From assembly GCA_012511315.1 (NCBI GenBank), contig JAAZGI010000443.1:1-7621 (forward strand): a DNA stretch of 7,621 nucleotides, given 5' to 3'. Source of the DNA: Clostridium sp. (GTDB lineage Bacteria; Bacillota; Clostridia; Clostridiales; Clostridiaceae). Numbering within the stretch: the stretch's first letter is position 1; each line of letters starts with the position of its first letter. The translations under genes and the position numbers were made by a program. The notes under the pieces are model-generated. The model did not search any database, was not told the DNA's origin, and saw only the letters and a program-made list of their open reading frames with translations. Below, in pieces: positions 1-5,631 of this stretch.

Positions 1-1181
1 GGTGATGTACCTAAAGCCATGATGACGGTATCACATTCGATTTCAAATTCGCTACCTGGGATTTCAACTGGGCGTCTTCTACCTGATGCATCAGGTTCTC
101 CTAGCTCCATCCGGATACAACGAATTCCCTTAACCCATCCTTCGTCATCCACAAGGATTTCTGTAGGATTCGTTAACAAGTCAAAATGAACACCTTCTTC
201 AATGGCATGGTGAACCTCTTCTGCTCTCGCTGGAATTTCTTCCTTGGATCTGCGGTAAACAATGTGAGATTCTGAACCTAAACGCAATGCTGTTCTAGCA
301 GCATCCATTGCAACGTTTCCGCCACCAATGGTGACACAACGCTTACCAATCATGATTGGGGTATCTGAATCTTCTTCATAAGCCTTCATCAAGTTATTAC
401 GTGTTAAAAACTCATTGGCAGAGGAAACACCCATGGCATTTTCTCCAGGAATTCCCATAAATTTAGGAAGTCCAGCCCCTGAACCGATAAAGAAAGCCTT
501 AAAGTCTTCTTCTTCGATTAATGTGTCGATGGAAACGGTACGACCAATAATGGTGTTGGTTTCAATCTTTACGCCAAGACGCTTAACGCCTTCGACTTCT
601 GCTTTTACAACATCATTCTTAGGTAGTCTGAATTCAGGAATACCATAAACAAGAACTCCGCCTGGTTCATGAAGCGCTTCAAAGATTGTAACATCATAGC
701 CCTTCTTTGCTAAATCACCAGCAGCTGTTAGACCAGCAGGACCAGCTCCAACGACACCAACTTTAAGGCCGTTACTTGGAGCAGTCTCATCAAATGTCAC
801 ACCAGCATTACGGTTTGCATCCGCTACAAAACGCTCTAGCTTTCCAATGGCTACTGCTTCGCCACGAATCCCTAAAATACAACCTGCTTCACACTGTGTT
901 TCTTGAGGACAAACTCGTCCGCAAACTGCAGGTAAGGCAGAGTCTAGAGAAATAATGCGACCCGCCTCTTCAATATTTCCTGCTTTAACTTCCATAATGA
1001 AAGCTGGGATATTGATATTGACAGGGCAACCAGGTACACATCTTGGTACCTTACAGTTGAGGCAGCGTGCTGCTTCAACCATTGCTTCTTCTAGATTATA
1101 TCCATAACATACTTCTTCAAAATTAGCCGCTCTTACTTCTGGAGCCTGCTCTCTTACTGGAACTCTTCCTTTTTTCTCCAT
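1..1181 (-). CDS. nfnB: NfnB: large subunit of NADH-dependent ferredoxin:NADP+ oxidoreductase (GltD-like), 3' end outside the window
   Basis: Large flavin subunit of the electron-bifurcating transhydrogenase NfnAB. The complex reversibly couples NADPH oxidation to reduction of ferredoxin and NAD+ in the cytoplasm. I translated 393 codons from ATG at 1181; family members have about 465, so roughly 70 C-terminal residues are off the left edge. Visible features are an N-terminal iron-sulphur region with C40, C43, C48, C52 and then C87, C91, C97, C101 (two [4Fe-4S] clusters expected), the FAD Rossmann motif GAGPAG at 145-150, and the NADP-binding motif IGGGNVAMDAARTALRLG near 285-302 followed by YRRS, whose arginines fit 2'-phosphate recognition. 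The start overlaps the nfnA stop by one base (TAATG), with AAGGAG about 10 nt upstream, so the two are translationally linked. The related glutamate synthase small subunit GltD shares this fold, but the adjacent nfnA and lack of a gltB in view favour Nfn. Confidence 0.93.
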   Translation of the reverse strand, partial: MEKKGRVPVREQAPEVRAANFEEVCYGYNLEEAMVEAARCLNCKVPRCVPGCPVNINIPAFIMEVKAGNIEEAGRIISLDSALPAVCGRVCPQETQCEAGCILGIRGEAVAIGKLERFVADANRNAGVTFDETAPSNGLKVGVVGAGPAGLTAAGDLAKKGYDVTIFEALHEPGGVLVYGIPEFRLPKNDVVKAEVEGVKRLGVKIETNTIIGRTVSIDTLIEEEDFKAFFIGSGAGLPKFMGIPGENAMGVSSANEFLTRNNLMKAYEEDSDTPIMIGKRCVTIGGGNVAMDAARTALRLGSESHIVYRRSKEEIPARAEEVHHAIEEGVHFDLLTNPTEILVDDEGWVKGIRCIRMELGEPDASGRRRPVEIPGSEFEIECDTVIMALGTS

Positions 1182-2071
1182 TATTTTGCTGCTCCTTCCG
1201 CACATGAGTCGCTTTTATGTGTTGATCCTTCCTCATTTCTGAGGGCTTTTTTTCCTTCTAATGTTTTGTACATTGCCTGACGTCTCATGGCTTCATCAAA
1301 ATTGATTTTAGAAGCATCAAACTCAGGGCCATCTACACAAGCAAACTTAACTTCGTCCCCTACCGTTACCCGGCAAGCTCCACACATACCTGTTCCATCA
1401 ACCATAATTGGGTTCAATGAAACAACAGTTCTAATGCCACGTTTCAGTGTTTCTTTGGCAGCAAACTTCATCATGATCATTGGTCCAATAGCGACTACAA
1501 GGTCGTATTCCTTACCTTGGTTATCAACGAGATCATTGAACATAGCTGTAACCATACCGTTAAATCCATAGGACCCGTCATCAGTACAAACGTATACGTT
1601 TTTCGCTACTGCTTTCATTTCTTCTTCCATGATTAAAGTGCTATGTGTTTTTGTTCCGATGATTACATCACAAGGATAGCCTCTATCTTTTAAATACTTA
1701 ACTTGAGGATATACAGGAGCTGTACCAACACCACCAGCAATGAAAAGAATATTCATTTTTGAAAGTTCTTCATCGCTCATCCCAACAAGTTCTGATGGCT
1801 GTCCCAATGGAACCACTACATCATGGAAATAATCGCCAACTTCTAAAGCGGCCATCCGTTTCGTTGAATCTCCCAGTATCTGATAAACGATTGCAACGGT
1901 TCCCTCTTCTTCGTTGATATCGCACACAGTTAAAGGAATTCTTTCCCCATTTTCATCTAATCTTACGATTAGGAATTGCCCCGGCTTAGCAGCCTTTGCC
2001 CCACGTTTGGCTTCGATATCCATCCAATAGATGCCATCGGCCAACAACTTTTTACTTACGATTTTATACAT
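1181..2071 (-). CDS. nfnA: NfnA: small subunit of NADH-dependent ferredoxin:NADP+ oxidoreductase
   Basis: Small subunit of NfnAB, a ferredoxin-NADP reductase-like protein carrying FAD, an NAD(H) site and a [2Fe-2S] cluster. In the 296-residue product I see the FAD-binding motif RIPLT at 44-48, the nucleotide-binding loop GGVGTAP at 113-119, and the cluster region DGTGMCGACR with D225, C230, C233 and C245. This spacing fits the three-Cys-plus-one-Asp ligation known for this subunit. Related proteins (PyrK/dihydroorotate dehydrogenase electron-transfer subunit, sulfide dehydrogenase SudB) share the fold, but the tight coupling to nfnB settles the assignment. The length is slightly above the usual ~280 because of a polar tail after about residue 279 (NEEGSTHKSDSCAEG). 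AGGGGTGA lies 8-10 nt before the ATG. rex lies upstream on the same strand and Rex-like half-sites lie in the leader, so control by NADH/NAD+ is likely (inferred). Confidence 0.93.
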   Translation of the reverse strand: MYKIVSKKLLADGIYWMDIEAKRGAKAAKPGQFLIVRLDENGERIPLTVCDINEEEGTVAIVYQILGDSTKRMAALEVGDYFHDVVVPLGQPSELVGMSDEELSKMNILFIAGGVGTAPVYPQVKYLKDRGYPCDVIIGTKTHSTLIMEEEMKAVAKNVYVCTDDGSYGFNGMVTAMFNDLVDNQGKEYDLVVAIGPMIMMKFAAKETLKRGIRTVVSLNPIMVDGTGMCGACRVTVGDEVKFACVDGPEFDASKINFDEAMRRQAMYKTLEGKKALRNEEGSTHKSDSCAEGAAK

Positions 2072-2084
2072 TCCTTAATCACCC

Positions 2085-2102
2085 CTGTCCATATTTTAAC
2101 AA
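2085..2102. promoter_or_regulatory. Candidate Rex operator 2 in the nfnA leader
   Basis: The plus strand reads CTGTCCATATTTTAACAA. The right half, TTAACAA, matches the Rex consensus 7 of 7 and the left half 4 of 7, with the correct 4-nt spacer. It lies 14-31 nt upstream of the nfnA ATG, just before the ribosome binding site. Confidence 0.35.
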
Positions 2103-2144
2103 AAAGTTAGAAATTATTTAATTCTCTATTCTTAATTATAACCT

Positions 2145-2162
2145 TTGTTAATAATAGCATAA
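2145..2162. promoter_or_regulatory. Candidate Rex operator 1 at the nfnAB promoter
   Basis: The plus strand reads TTGTTAATAATAGCATAA. The clostridial Rex consensus is TTGTTAA-N4-TTAACAA. The left half matches 7 of 7 and the right half only 3 of 7. Its position over the candidate -10 is where a repressor would act, but the weak right half keeps confidence low. Confidence 0.35.
2151..2159 (-). promoter_or_regulatory. Putative extended -10 promoter of nfnAB
   Basis: Read on the minus strand the sequence is TGCTATTAT, a TGn extended -10 with five of six consensus bases. It is followed immediately by TAACAAAGG, which contains a Rex-like half-site. The -35 region is poor. A second candidate -10 (TATAAT, plus positions 2135-2140) lies 11 bp downstream, also without a good -35. 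The extended -10 parallels TGCTATGTT in front of rex. Confidence 0.35.
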
Positions 2163-2434
2163 TCTCCCAATTAAAAGATTTCATTGTTATTTTGTAGATT
2201 AATGCTTAAAGTAAGAAATAACCTTGCTAAATCTTAACTTTCTTAATTCCACACGTTAAACTTTCTTAAGTTCATAATCCAGCCGGTTTTGTGCTAAATT
2301 ATCTTATCTCTGCTTCTTTGAGCTTATATTATCTTTACAAACAAAAAATAGACTTCCATTTAGCTGATAAAAAGTTGTTAAGATTGACGCCCAACCTAAT
2401 TTTATCTTATTTTCGCCTACCTGATTGCTGTCTT

Positions 2435-3067
2435 TTAGCCCTTGTCGTTCATTAGATAGACTAAGGTTAGAAGCGAATCTGATAAATGAACTGATTCAAA
2501 AGCTACACCCTTTGGCACTGAAATATCAGTTGGTGCAAAGTTCCAAATTCCTTCAACACCACCTTCTACCAAAACATCCACAGACTTTTGCGCCACTGTT
2601 GTAGGTACACAGACTATACCAATGTCAATTTCATTTTTACTCAAAAATTCTTCCATAGAGTCAATGTCTTTGATTTCAACATCTCTAATCTTTAACCCAA
2701 TTAATTTAGGATTGGCATCAAAAATTGCCATTAGATCAAAGCCGATTTTTTGAAACCGTGTATAGTTTGCGATTGCTTGGCCGATGTTCCCGGCGCCCAC
2801 AATAACTGTTTTATAGCTGCGATCCAATCCAAGAATTGCTCCCGTCTTGGTAAATAGTTCTCGGACATTATAACCATAACCTTGTTGGCCAAAGCTTCCA
2901 AAATTGTTAAAGTCCTGTCTAATTTGCGACGCTGTAAAACCAATTCTCTCACTAAGTTCCTCTGAAGAGATACGATCCACATCGTTTCTTAGTAATTCGG
3001 CTAAGTGTCGATAGTATTTAGGCATCCGCTTAATAACTGCCATTGATATTTGTTTTTTCTTATCCAT
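2435..3067 (-). CDS. rex: Redox-sensing transcriptional repressor Rex
   Basis: Rex is a cytoplasmic homodimeric repressor that leaves its operators when NADH rises, releasing fermentation and redox genes. The 210-residue product shows the family layout: the N-terminal motif RMPKYYRHL at 14-22; a winged helix at about 32-66 with SSEELSERIGFTASQIRQDF and FGSFGQQGYGY; the NADH Rossmann motif GAGNIGQA at 91-98; NFAP at 176-179; and the C-terminal helix VHLSDSLLTLVYL used for dimer domain swapping. I chose ATG 3067 because it gives the normal family length and has GGGGT upstream. The in-frame ATG at 3121 would add 18 unrelated residues, lacks a ribosome binding site and falls in the promoter region. 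Its neighbour nfnAB is a plausible target, and a site upstream suggests autoregulation. Confidence 0.96.
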   Translation of the reverse strand: MDKKKQISMAVIKRMPKYYRHLAELLRNDVDRISSEELSERIGFTASQIRQDFNNFGSFGQQGYGYNVRELFTKTGAILGLDRSYKTVIVGAGNIGQAIANYTRFQKIGFDLMAIFDANPKLIGLKIRDVEIKDIDSMEEFLSKNEIDIGIVCVPTTVAQKSVDVLVEGGVEGIWNFAPTDISVPKGVAFESVHLSDSLLTLVYLMNDKG

Positions 3068-3113
3068 CACTCTACCCCATTCATTATTTGTTATTGACGT
3101 TTTTAACAATCCT

Positions 3114-3131
3114 TTGTACATATATTAACAT
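3114..3131. promoter_or_regulatory. Candidate Rex operator upstream of rex (autoregulation)
   Basis: The plus strand reads TTGTACATATATTAACAT, matching TTGTTAA-N4-TTAACAA at 11 of 14 defined positions with the exact spacing. It lies 47-64 bp upstream of the rex ATG and overlaps the candidate extended -10 TGCTATGTT (3127-3135, minus). A second element nearby, TTGTTA (3088-3093) and TAACAA (3104-3109), is a perfect inverted repeat but has a 10-nt gap, too wide for a standard Rex site. Confidence 0.5.
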
Positions 3132-3135
3132 AGCA
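3127..3135 (-). promoter_or_regulatory. Putative extended -10 promoter of rex
   Basis: The minus strand reads TGCTATGTT, a TGn extended -10 with four of six consensus bases and no clear -35. It is similar to the element in front of nfnA and overlaps the best Rex-like site, so a repressor bound there would block it. Confidence 0.3.
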
Positions 3136-3210
3136 TAGCAATAAAATTAAGTGTTTTTTCAATTAGTTTGTTAAAAATCCATGTTTCATACTTAATGTTG
3201 ATAAATAATA

Positions 3211-3238
3211 AGAAAGCAGGCGTCTTTTCCTGCTTTTC
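3211..3238 (-). terminator. Hairpin terminator after the hydrolase-like gene
   Basis: AAAGCAGG at 3213-3220 pairs perfectly with CCTGCTTT at 3229-3236 around an 8-nt loop. Read on the minus strand the stem is followed by CTTATTATTTAT, a broken T-rich tract. It begins about 15 nt after the stop at 3253 and separates that gene from rex. Confidence 0.6.
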
Positions 3239-3252
3239 TATGCTTGTTTCAA

Positions 3253-3984
3253 TTAATCACCATTCTCAGATAGGATTGGCTTAGTTATTAAAATATCATG
3301 AATCTCTTGGCTCAAGATATCTTTTAGACTGCTGTTAGCCCTATAGTTTTCTTCCATTGATGCCATTAATTGGCCAAGGATTTGATCTTTTGATGCTATT
3401 ATTTTAAATTCTGTGTCAGCTGGTAATTTTTTCCGGATTTGTTCCATTCGCTCATCACCCACCAGATTTGATTCCTCCTGATACATGATAATCTGTAAAT
3501 CATTATCGTTTAAGTTCACCTCTGAACTACACGAGCCAATCAAAATTAAGCCTTTTACCTTGGTGGATTGGTCCCCGAGGAAACATGCTTTGTTAGCCCC
3601 TTTGCCAATTCCTATCGATACCCATCCTATATCCCTAACTTCTGGCAATATCTTTTCATAGTCTGTTTTAAAGCTCGTTCTTCCCAAAGGATACCTGGCA
3701 ACTCGAACTTCGAATCCCATAGCTGATATTTTTTTGGCCATGGGCGCATAGCTCACTGGATCTTCATGATCATCGGGAAAAATAATGACGCCCCCTTGGG
3801 TTGTACCCTGAGCATCTACGGTGTAAAATCTCAATTTATTGTCAATCTTTGAGGCCATTGCTTTAAACAAGCTCGATGCCTCAGCTGAAGCTGGTGAGCT
3901 TTTCGGGTAGCAGAAAACAACTGCTCCCATCAGGAGAAGCAGTCCTAGAATCATATACGTTTTAGAATTTCTAGGTTTTTTCAT
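3253..3984 (-). CDS. Membrane-anchored alpha/beta-hydrolase-fold protein, catalytic residues lost (probable pseudoenzyme)
   Basis: The 243-residue product starts at ATG 3984, which has AAAGG 8 nt upstream and a good promoter just before it. ATG 4038 lies upstream of the -10 and is rejected. Residues 10-26 are a hydrophobic segment after a basic N-terminus, a signal anchor. CYPKSS follows, but VVFC is a poor lipobox. Residues 64-205 follow the small alpha/beta-hydrolase family resembling Pfam Abhydrolase_5: GGVIIFPDDHEDPVSYAPMAKKISAMGF, then WVSIGIGKGAN, KGLILIGSCS, IIMYQEE, and EFKIIASKDQ. By family knowledge the oxyanion PGG is PDD here (70-72), the nucleophile elbow GHSLGG is GIGKGA (125-130, serine to G127), GSxD is YQEE (168-171), and the histidine loop GGNHA is ASKDQ (197-201, histidine to D200). 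Fold call is fairly sure; loss of hydrolysis is inferred. A binding or regulatory role is possible. Confidence 0.75.
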   Translation of the reverse strand: MKKPRNSKTYMILGLLLLMGAVVFCYPKSSPASAEASSLFKAMASKIDNKLRFYTVDAQGTTQGGVIIFPDDHEDPVSYAPMAKKISAMGFEVRVARYPLGRTSFKTDYEKILPEVRDIGWVSIGIGKGANKACFLGDQSTKVKGLILIGSCSSEVNLNDNDLQIIMYQEESNLVGDERMEQIRKKLPADTEFKIIASKDQILGQLMASMEENYRANSSLKDILSQEIHDILITKPILSENGD

Positions 3985-4018
3985 AATTGTAACCTTTCTG
4001 TAATAACTTATTAGGCTG

Positions 4019-4047
4019 ATTATATAATAGAAAGCCAACTCTGTAAA
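4019..4047 (-). promoter_or_regulatory. Sigma-A-type promoter of the hydrolase-like gene
   Basis: Read on the minus strand, TTTACA (4042-4047) and TATAAT (4019-4024) are separated by exactly 17 bp. Predicted transcription starts near 4012, leaving a leader of about 28 nt before ATG 3984. This is the best vegetative promoter in the window. Confidence 0.75.
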
Positions 4048-4054
4048 CTTTCAA

Positions 4055-4081
4055 GGCAGGGTGAAGTTGTCACTTTCTGCC
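4055..4081. repeat. Interrupted inverted repeat just upstream of the -35 element
   Basis: GGCAG (4055-4059) pairs with CTGCC (4077-4081), and inside it GTGA (4061-4064) pairs with TCAC (4070-4073) around the loop AGTTG. It begins 8 bp upstream of the -35 hexamer of the hydrolase-like gene, a typical place for an activator site. There is no T tract on either strand, so it does not look like a terminator. Confidence 0.4.
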
Positions 4082-4245
4082 CAAACCCCATTTTGCCCGT
4101 TTCAGATCCATAATCTTTATCACTGTATTTAAATCAGCACTCTATCTTTTATCTTCTCATCGCCCAGTTTAAATCTAGATACGAAAAAACGCTAAGACTG
4201 ATTACTTAGAATAAGATTAGACTACCAAAACAATCAAAGCTACGC

Positions 4246-4305
4246 CCTTAAACGAATCCTCCTTAAACAAACCTTCCTTAAAGAAACCTTCCTTAAACAA
4301 AATTT
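4246..4305. repeat. Tandem repeat, four units of 15 bp
   Basis: Units begin at 4246, 4261, 4276 and 4291, each starting CCTTAAA, with the pattern CCTTAAACAAACCTT and a few substitutions per unit. A decayed fifth and sixth unit may follow up to about 4330. The period is a multiple of three, but the possible frames lack ATG or a ribosome binding site, so I treat it as non-coding. Confidence 0.8.
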
Positions 4306-4346
4306 CTTATAATAAATGACACCTTCTTAAATAAGCAAAACAAGTT

Positions 4347-4385
4347 TGATAAAGCAAATCTATTCCTGTACAGCTTGCTTTATCA
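4347..4385. repeat. Perfect 11-bp inverted repeat
   Basis: TGATAAAGCAA (4347-4357) is the exact reverse complement of TTGCTTTATCA (4375-4385), with a 17-nt loop that itself contains the palindrome CTGTACAG (4366-4373). Neither strand has a clean T tract directly after the stem. It could be an RNA hairpin, an unannotated small RNA end or a protein site. Confidence 0.6.
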
Positions 4386-4572
4386 TGCCCTCTTTTCTAA
4401 AAACTAATTTCCTGCATAATCTTCTGCGGTTAATACAATAACTCCTATAAACAATCGATTCTTACTTTCATATTATTTTATTTGCAAAACAATATAAACC
4501 AGCAAGGGTGATATTTTTATTCTAAGGATGTATTTGAATCCTTTTACCCTTATAATGATTATGGTGATTAAC

Positions 4573-5568
4573 ATGAATAAATTAACAAGCAGCCGCTATG
4601 TCTTTATAGAACGTTCCAAGGACTACGTCTACTCTGACGGAGACCGTGTGCGTCTGCGCAAAGATATCCGGAGCTTTCTCAAAGAATTGACTGACTACAA
4701 TATCTCGCTGCGAAAACTTTCCGAGCGAGAAGTCAGTTATACTGATCGTAATAAAATATTAAATATAGCCCTCGACCTGATCAATAATGATGCCATTGCC
4801 CATTCCCTGGTGATGACAAAGAAACTGCCAATGTCAGATATCTCTGAAAACACTGGCTATCCCGTCGAGTTTATTAAGGTTAACCAAAATCTCATCGTTG
4901 CTTATATGCTTTTGTTTGGAATAGGTGATCATTCCTTCTTGGCAAGGCAACTTTCAATTGGTACCAAGTTGGATCGAAGCAAAACACCCCTTCGCAGAAA
5001 TCAAGGCATCAAGCTAAAAGATTATGGTGTCACATCAGTCGTATTAACACCTTTTGGAGAGTTTCTATACTTAGATCCATCCCTGCGTAGTTCTAACACT
5101 GGTGATTTCATCACAGGCTCCAAGCCAATTGTAAAGCCAAAGCGTGCTATGATTTTCGCGACTCTAGTAGCAGCCCTTATTTTTCTCTTCATTTTCTTTG
5201 CTTACACATTTTATCAACCGGTTCGCAGCTTTACCGTGATGGGCAAAGTAGAAGCTAGCTTTTCTTTTAATCGCTACGGCCGAATGGTTGAAGCACAAGG
5301 TCTCAACTCAGATGGTCGCAGTGTGTTAGCTGATGTTGTTTATTCCAATAAAACCATCGATTCAACCTTGGCTCGTTTCTTAGCCGAAGCCCTCGACCAA
5401 AATCTCCTAACCCAAAATAGTGAGCTCACCTTAATTGTGGTTGAAGGTTACTTTGATGAAAATGAATTTAAAGGAGAAGATACTTCCCATCAAATTCAAA
5501 GAAATAACCTCCGCATCAAAGTTAACCAAGGTGATGGCAACGGGTTTATTTTATCTCCCATAAAATAA
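4573..5568 (+). CDS. Single-pass membrane protein: SigI C-terminal-like domain fused to an RsgI-like anti-sigma protein
   Basis: The 331-residue product starts at ATG 4573, with GGTGAT just upstream; ATG 4528 would add 15 residues (MYLNPFTLIMIMVIN) with no spaced ribosome binding site. Residues 28-130 resemble the C-terminal domain of sigma factor SigI: LRKDIRSFLKELTDYNIS, then TKKLPMSDISENTGYPVEF and NLIVAYMLL, matching its LRxEI, GISF, KKLPxxEL and IIALxLI segments. Residues 150-168 (YGVTSVVLTPFGEFLYLD) match the RsgI N-terminal domain that holds SigI. Residues 192-214 form one transmembrane helix. Residues 217-317 match the extracytoplasmic RsgI SEA-like (SEAL) domain, with SFNRYGRMVEAQGLNSDG. 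Normally sigI and rsgI are separate adjacent genes. Here the sigma-2-like half is absent, basic residues of the recognition helix are gone (97-106), and Asn-Pro is replaced by K225-V226. There is no C-terminal sensor domain. Homology is judged from memory of the families. Confidence 0.75.
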   Translation: MNKLTSSRYVFIERSKDYVYSDGDRVRLRKDIRSFLKELTDYNISLRKLSEREVSYTDRNKILNIALDLINNDAIAHSLVMTKKLPMSDISENTGYPVEFIKVNQNLIVAYMLLFGIGDHSFLARQLSIGTKLDRSKTPLRRNQGIKLKDYGVTSVVLTPFGEFLYLDPSLRSSNTGDFITGSKPIVKPKRAMIFATLVAALIFLFIFFAYTFYQPVRSFTVMGKVEASFSFNRYGRMVEAQGLNSDGRSVLADVVYSNKTIDSTLARFLAEALDQNLLTQNSELTLIVVEGYFDENEFKGEDTSHQIQRNNLRIKVNQGDGNGFILSPIK

Positions 5569-5579
5569 CAAATAGATTA

Positions 5580-5631
5580 AATAAAAGCTACCCTAGCTTG
5601 GATTCAAATCCAAACTAGGGTAGCTTTTATT
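5580..5631 (+). terminator. Long bidirectional hairpin terminator
   Basis: A 17-bp perfect outer stem (5580-5596 with 5615-5631, sequence core AAAAGCTACCCTAG and its complement), one C/A mismatch, then a 6-bp inner stem TTGGAT/ATCCAA around the loop TCAA. The right arm ends in GCTTTTATT and the left arm read on minus does the same. It starts 12 nt after the stop of the SigI/RsgI fusion gene. Confidence 0.88.

Larger units (their letters stand above)
2072..2434 (-). other. Intergenic spacer between rex and nfnA (promoter/leader of nfnAB)
   Basis: This AT-rich stretch has no supportable gene on either strand. It holds the presumed nfnAB promoter (2151-2159), two imperfect Rex-like sites (2145-2162 and 2085-2102), and a pair of direct repeats, ACTTTCTTAA at 2237-2246 and 2260-2269. 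No convincing terminator hairpin follows the rex stop at 2435, so some read-through from rex into nfnAB is possible. Confidence 0.6.
3985..4572. other. Long divergent intergenic region (588 bp) with repeats, no gene seen
   Basis: This AT-rich region lies between two divergently read genes. It contains the promoter and inverted repeat of the hydrolase-like gene (4019-4081), a four-copy 15-bp tandem repeat (4246-4305) and an 11-bp perfect inverted repeat (4347-4385). I found no open frame with a start codon and ribosome binding site. I also saw no recognisable remnant of the missing SigI N-terminal half, though only by eye. TATAAT at 4551-4556 is a possible -10 for the rightward gene but has no matching -35. 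Confidence 0.6.

Noticed and set aside
415..648. Plus-strand open frame antisense to nfnB
   Set aside because: It lies entirely within conserved NfnB coding sequence, has no ribosome binding site and the composition is that of a shadow frame. The same holds for the plus-strand frames at 1287-1571 (in nfnA) and 5885-6145 (in the glutaredoxin-rubredoxin gene), and the minus-strand frame at 2731-2982 (in rex).
3088..3109. TTGTTA-N10-TAACAA as a Rex operator
   Set aside because: The half-sites are right but the gap is 10 nt where Rex needs about 6 between these hexamers; the site at 3114-3131 has correct spacing.
4246..4320. CRISPR-like or coding repeat array
   Set aside because: Units are 15 bp with no spacers, so it is not CRISPR. 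Reading frames through it lack ATG and a ribosome binding site on both strands.
4528..4572. Longer N-terminus for the SigI/RsgI fusion from ATG 4528
   Set aside because: AAGG touches the ATG directly with no spacing, the added residues are hydrophobic and unlike SigI, and ATG 4573 has GGTGAT at a usable distance. The -10-like TATAAT at 4551 would also lie within the longer frame.
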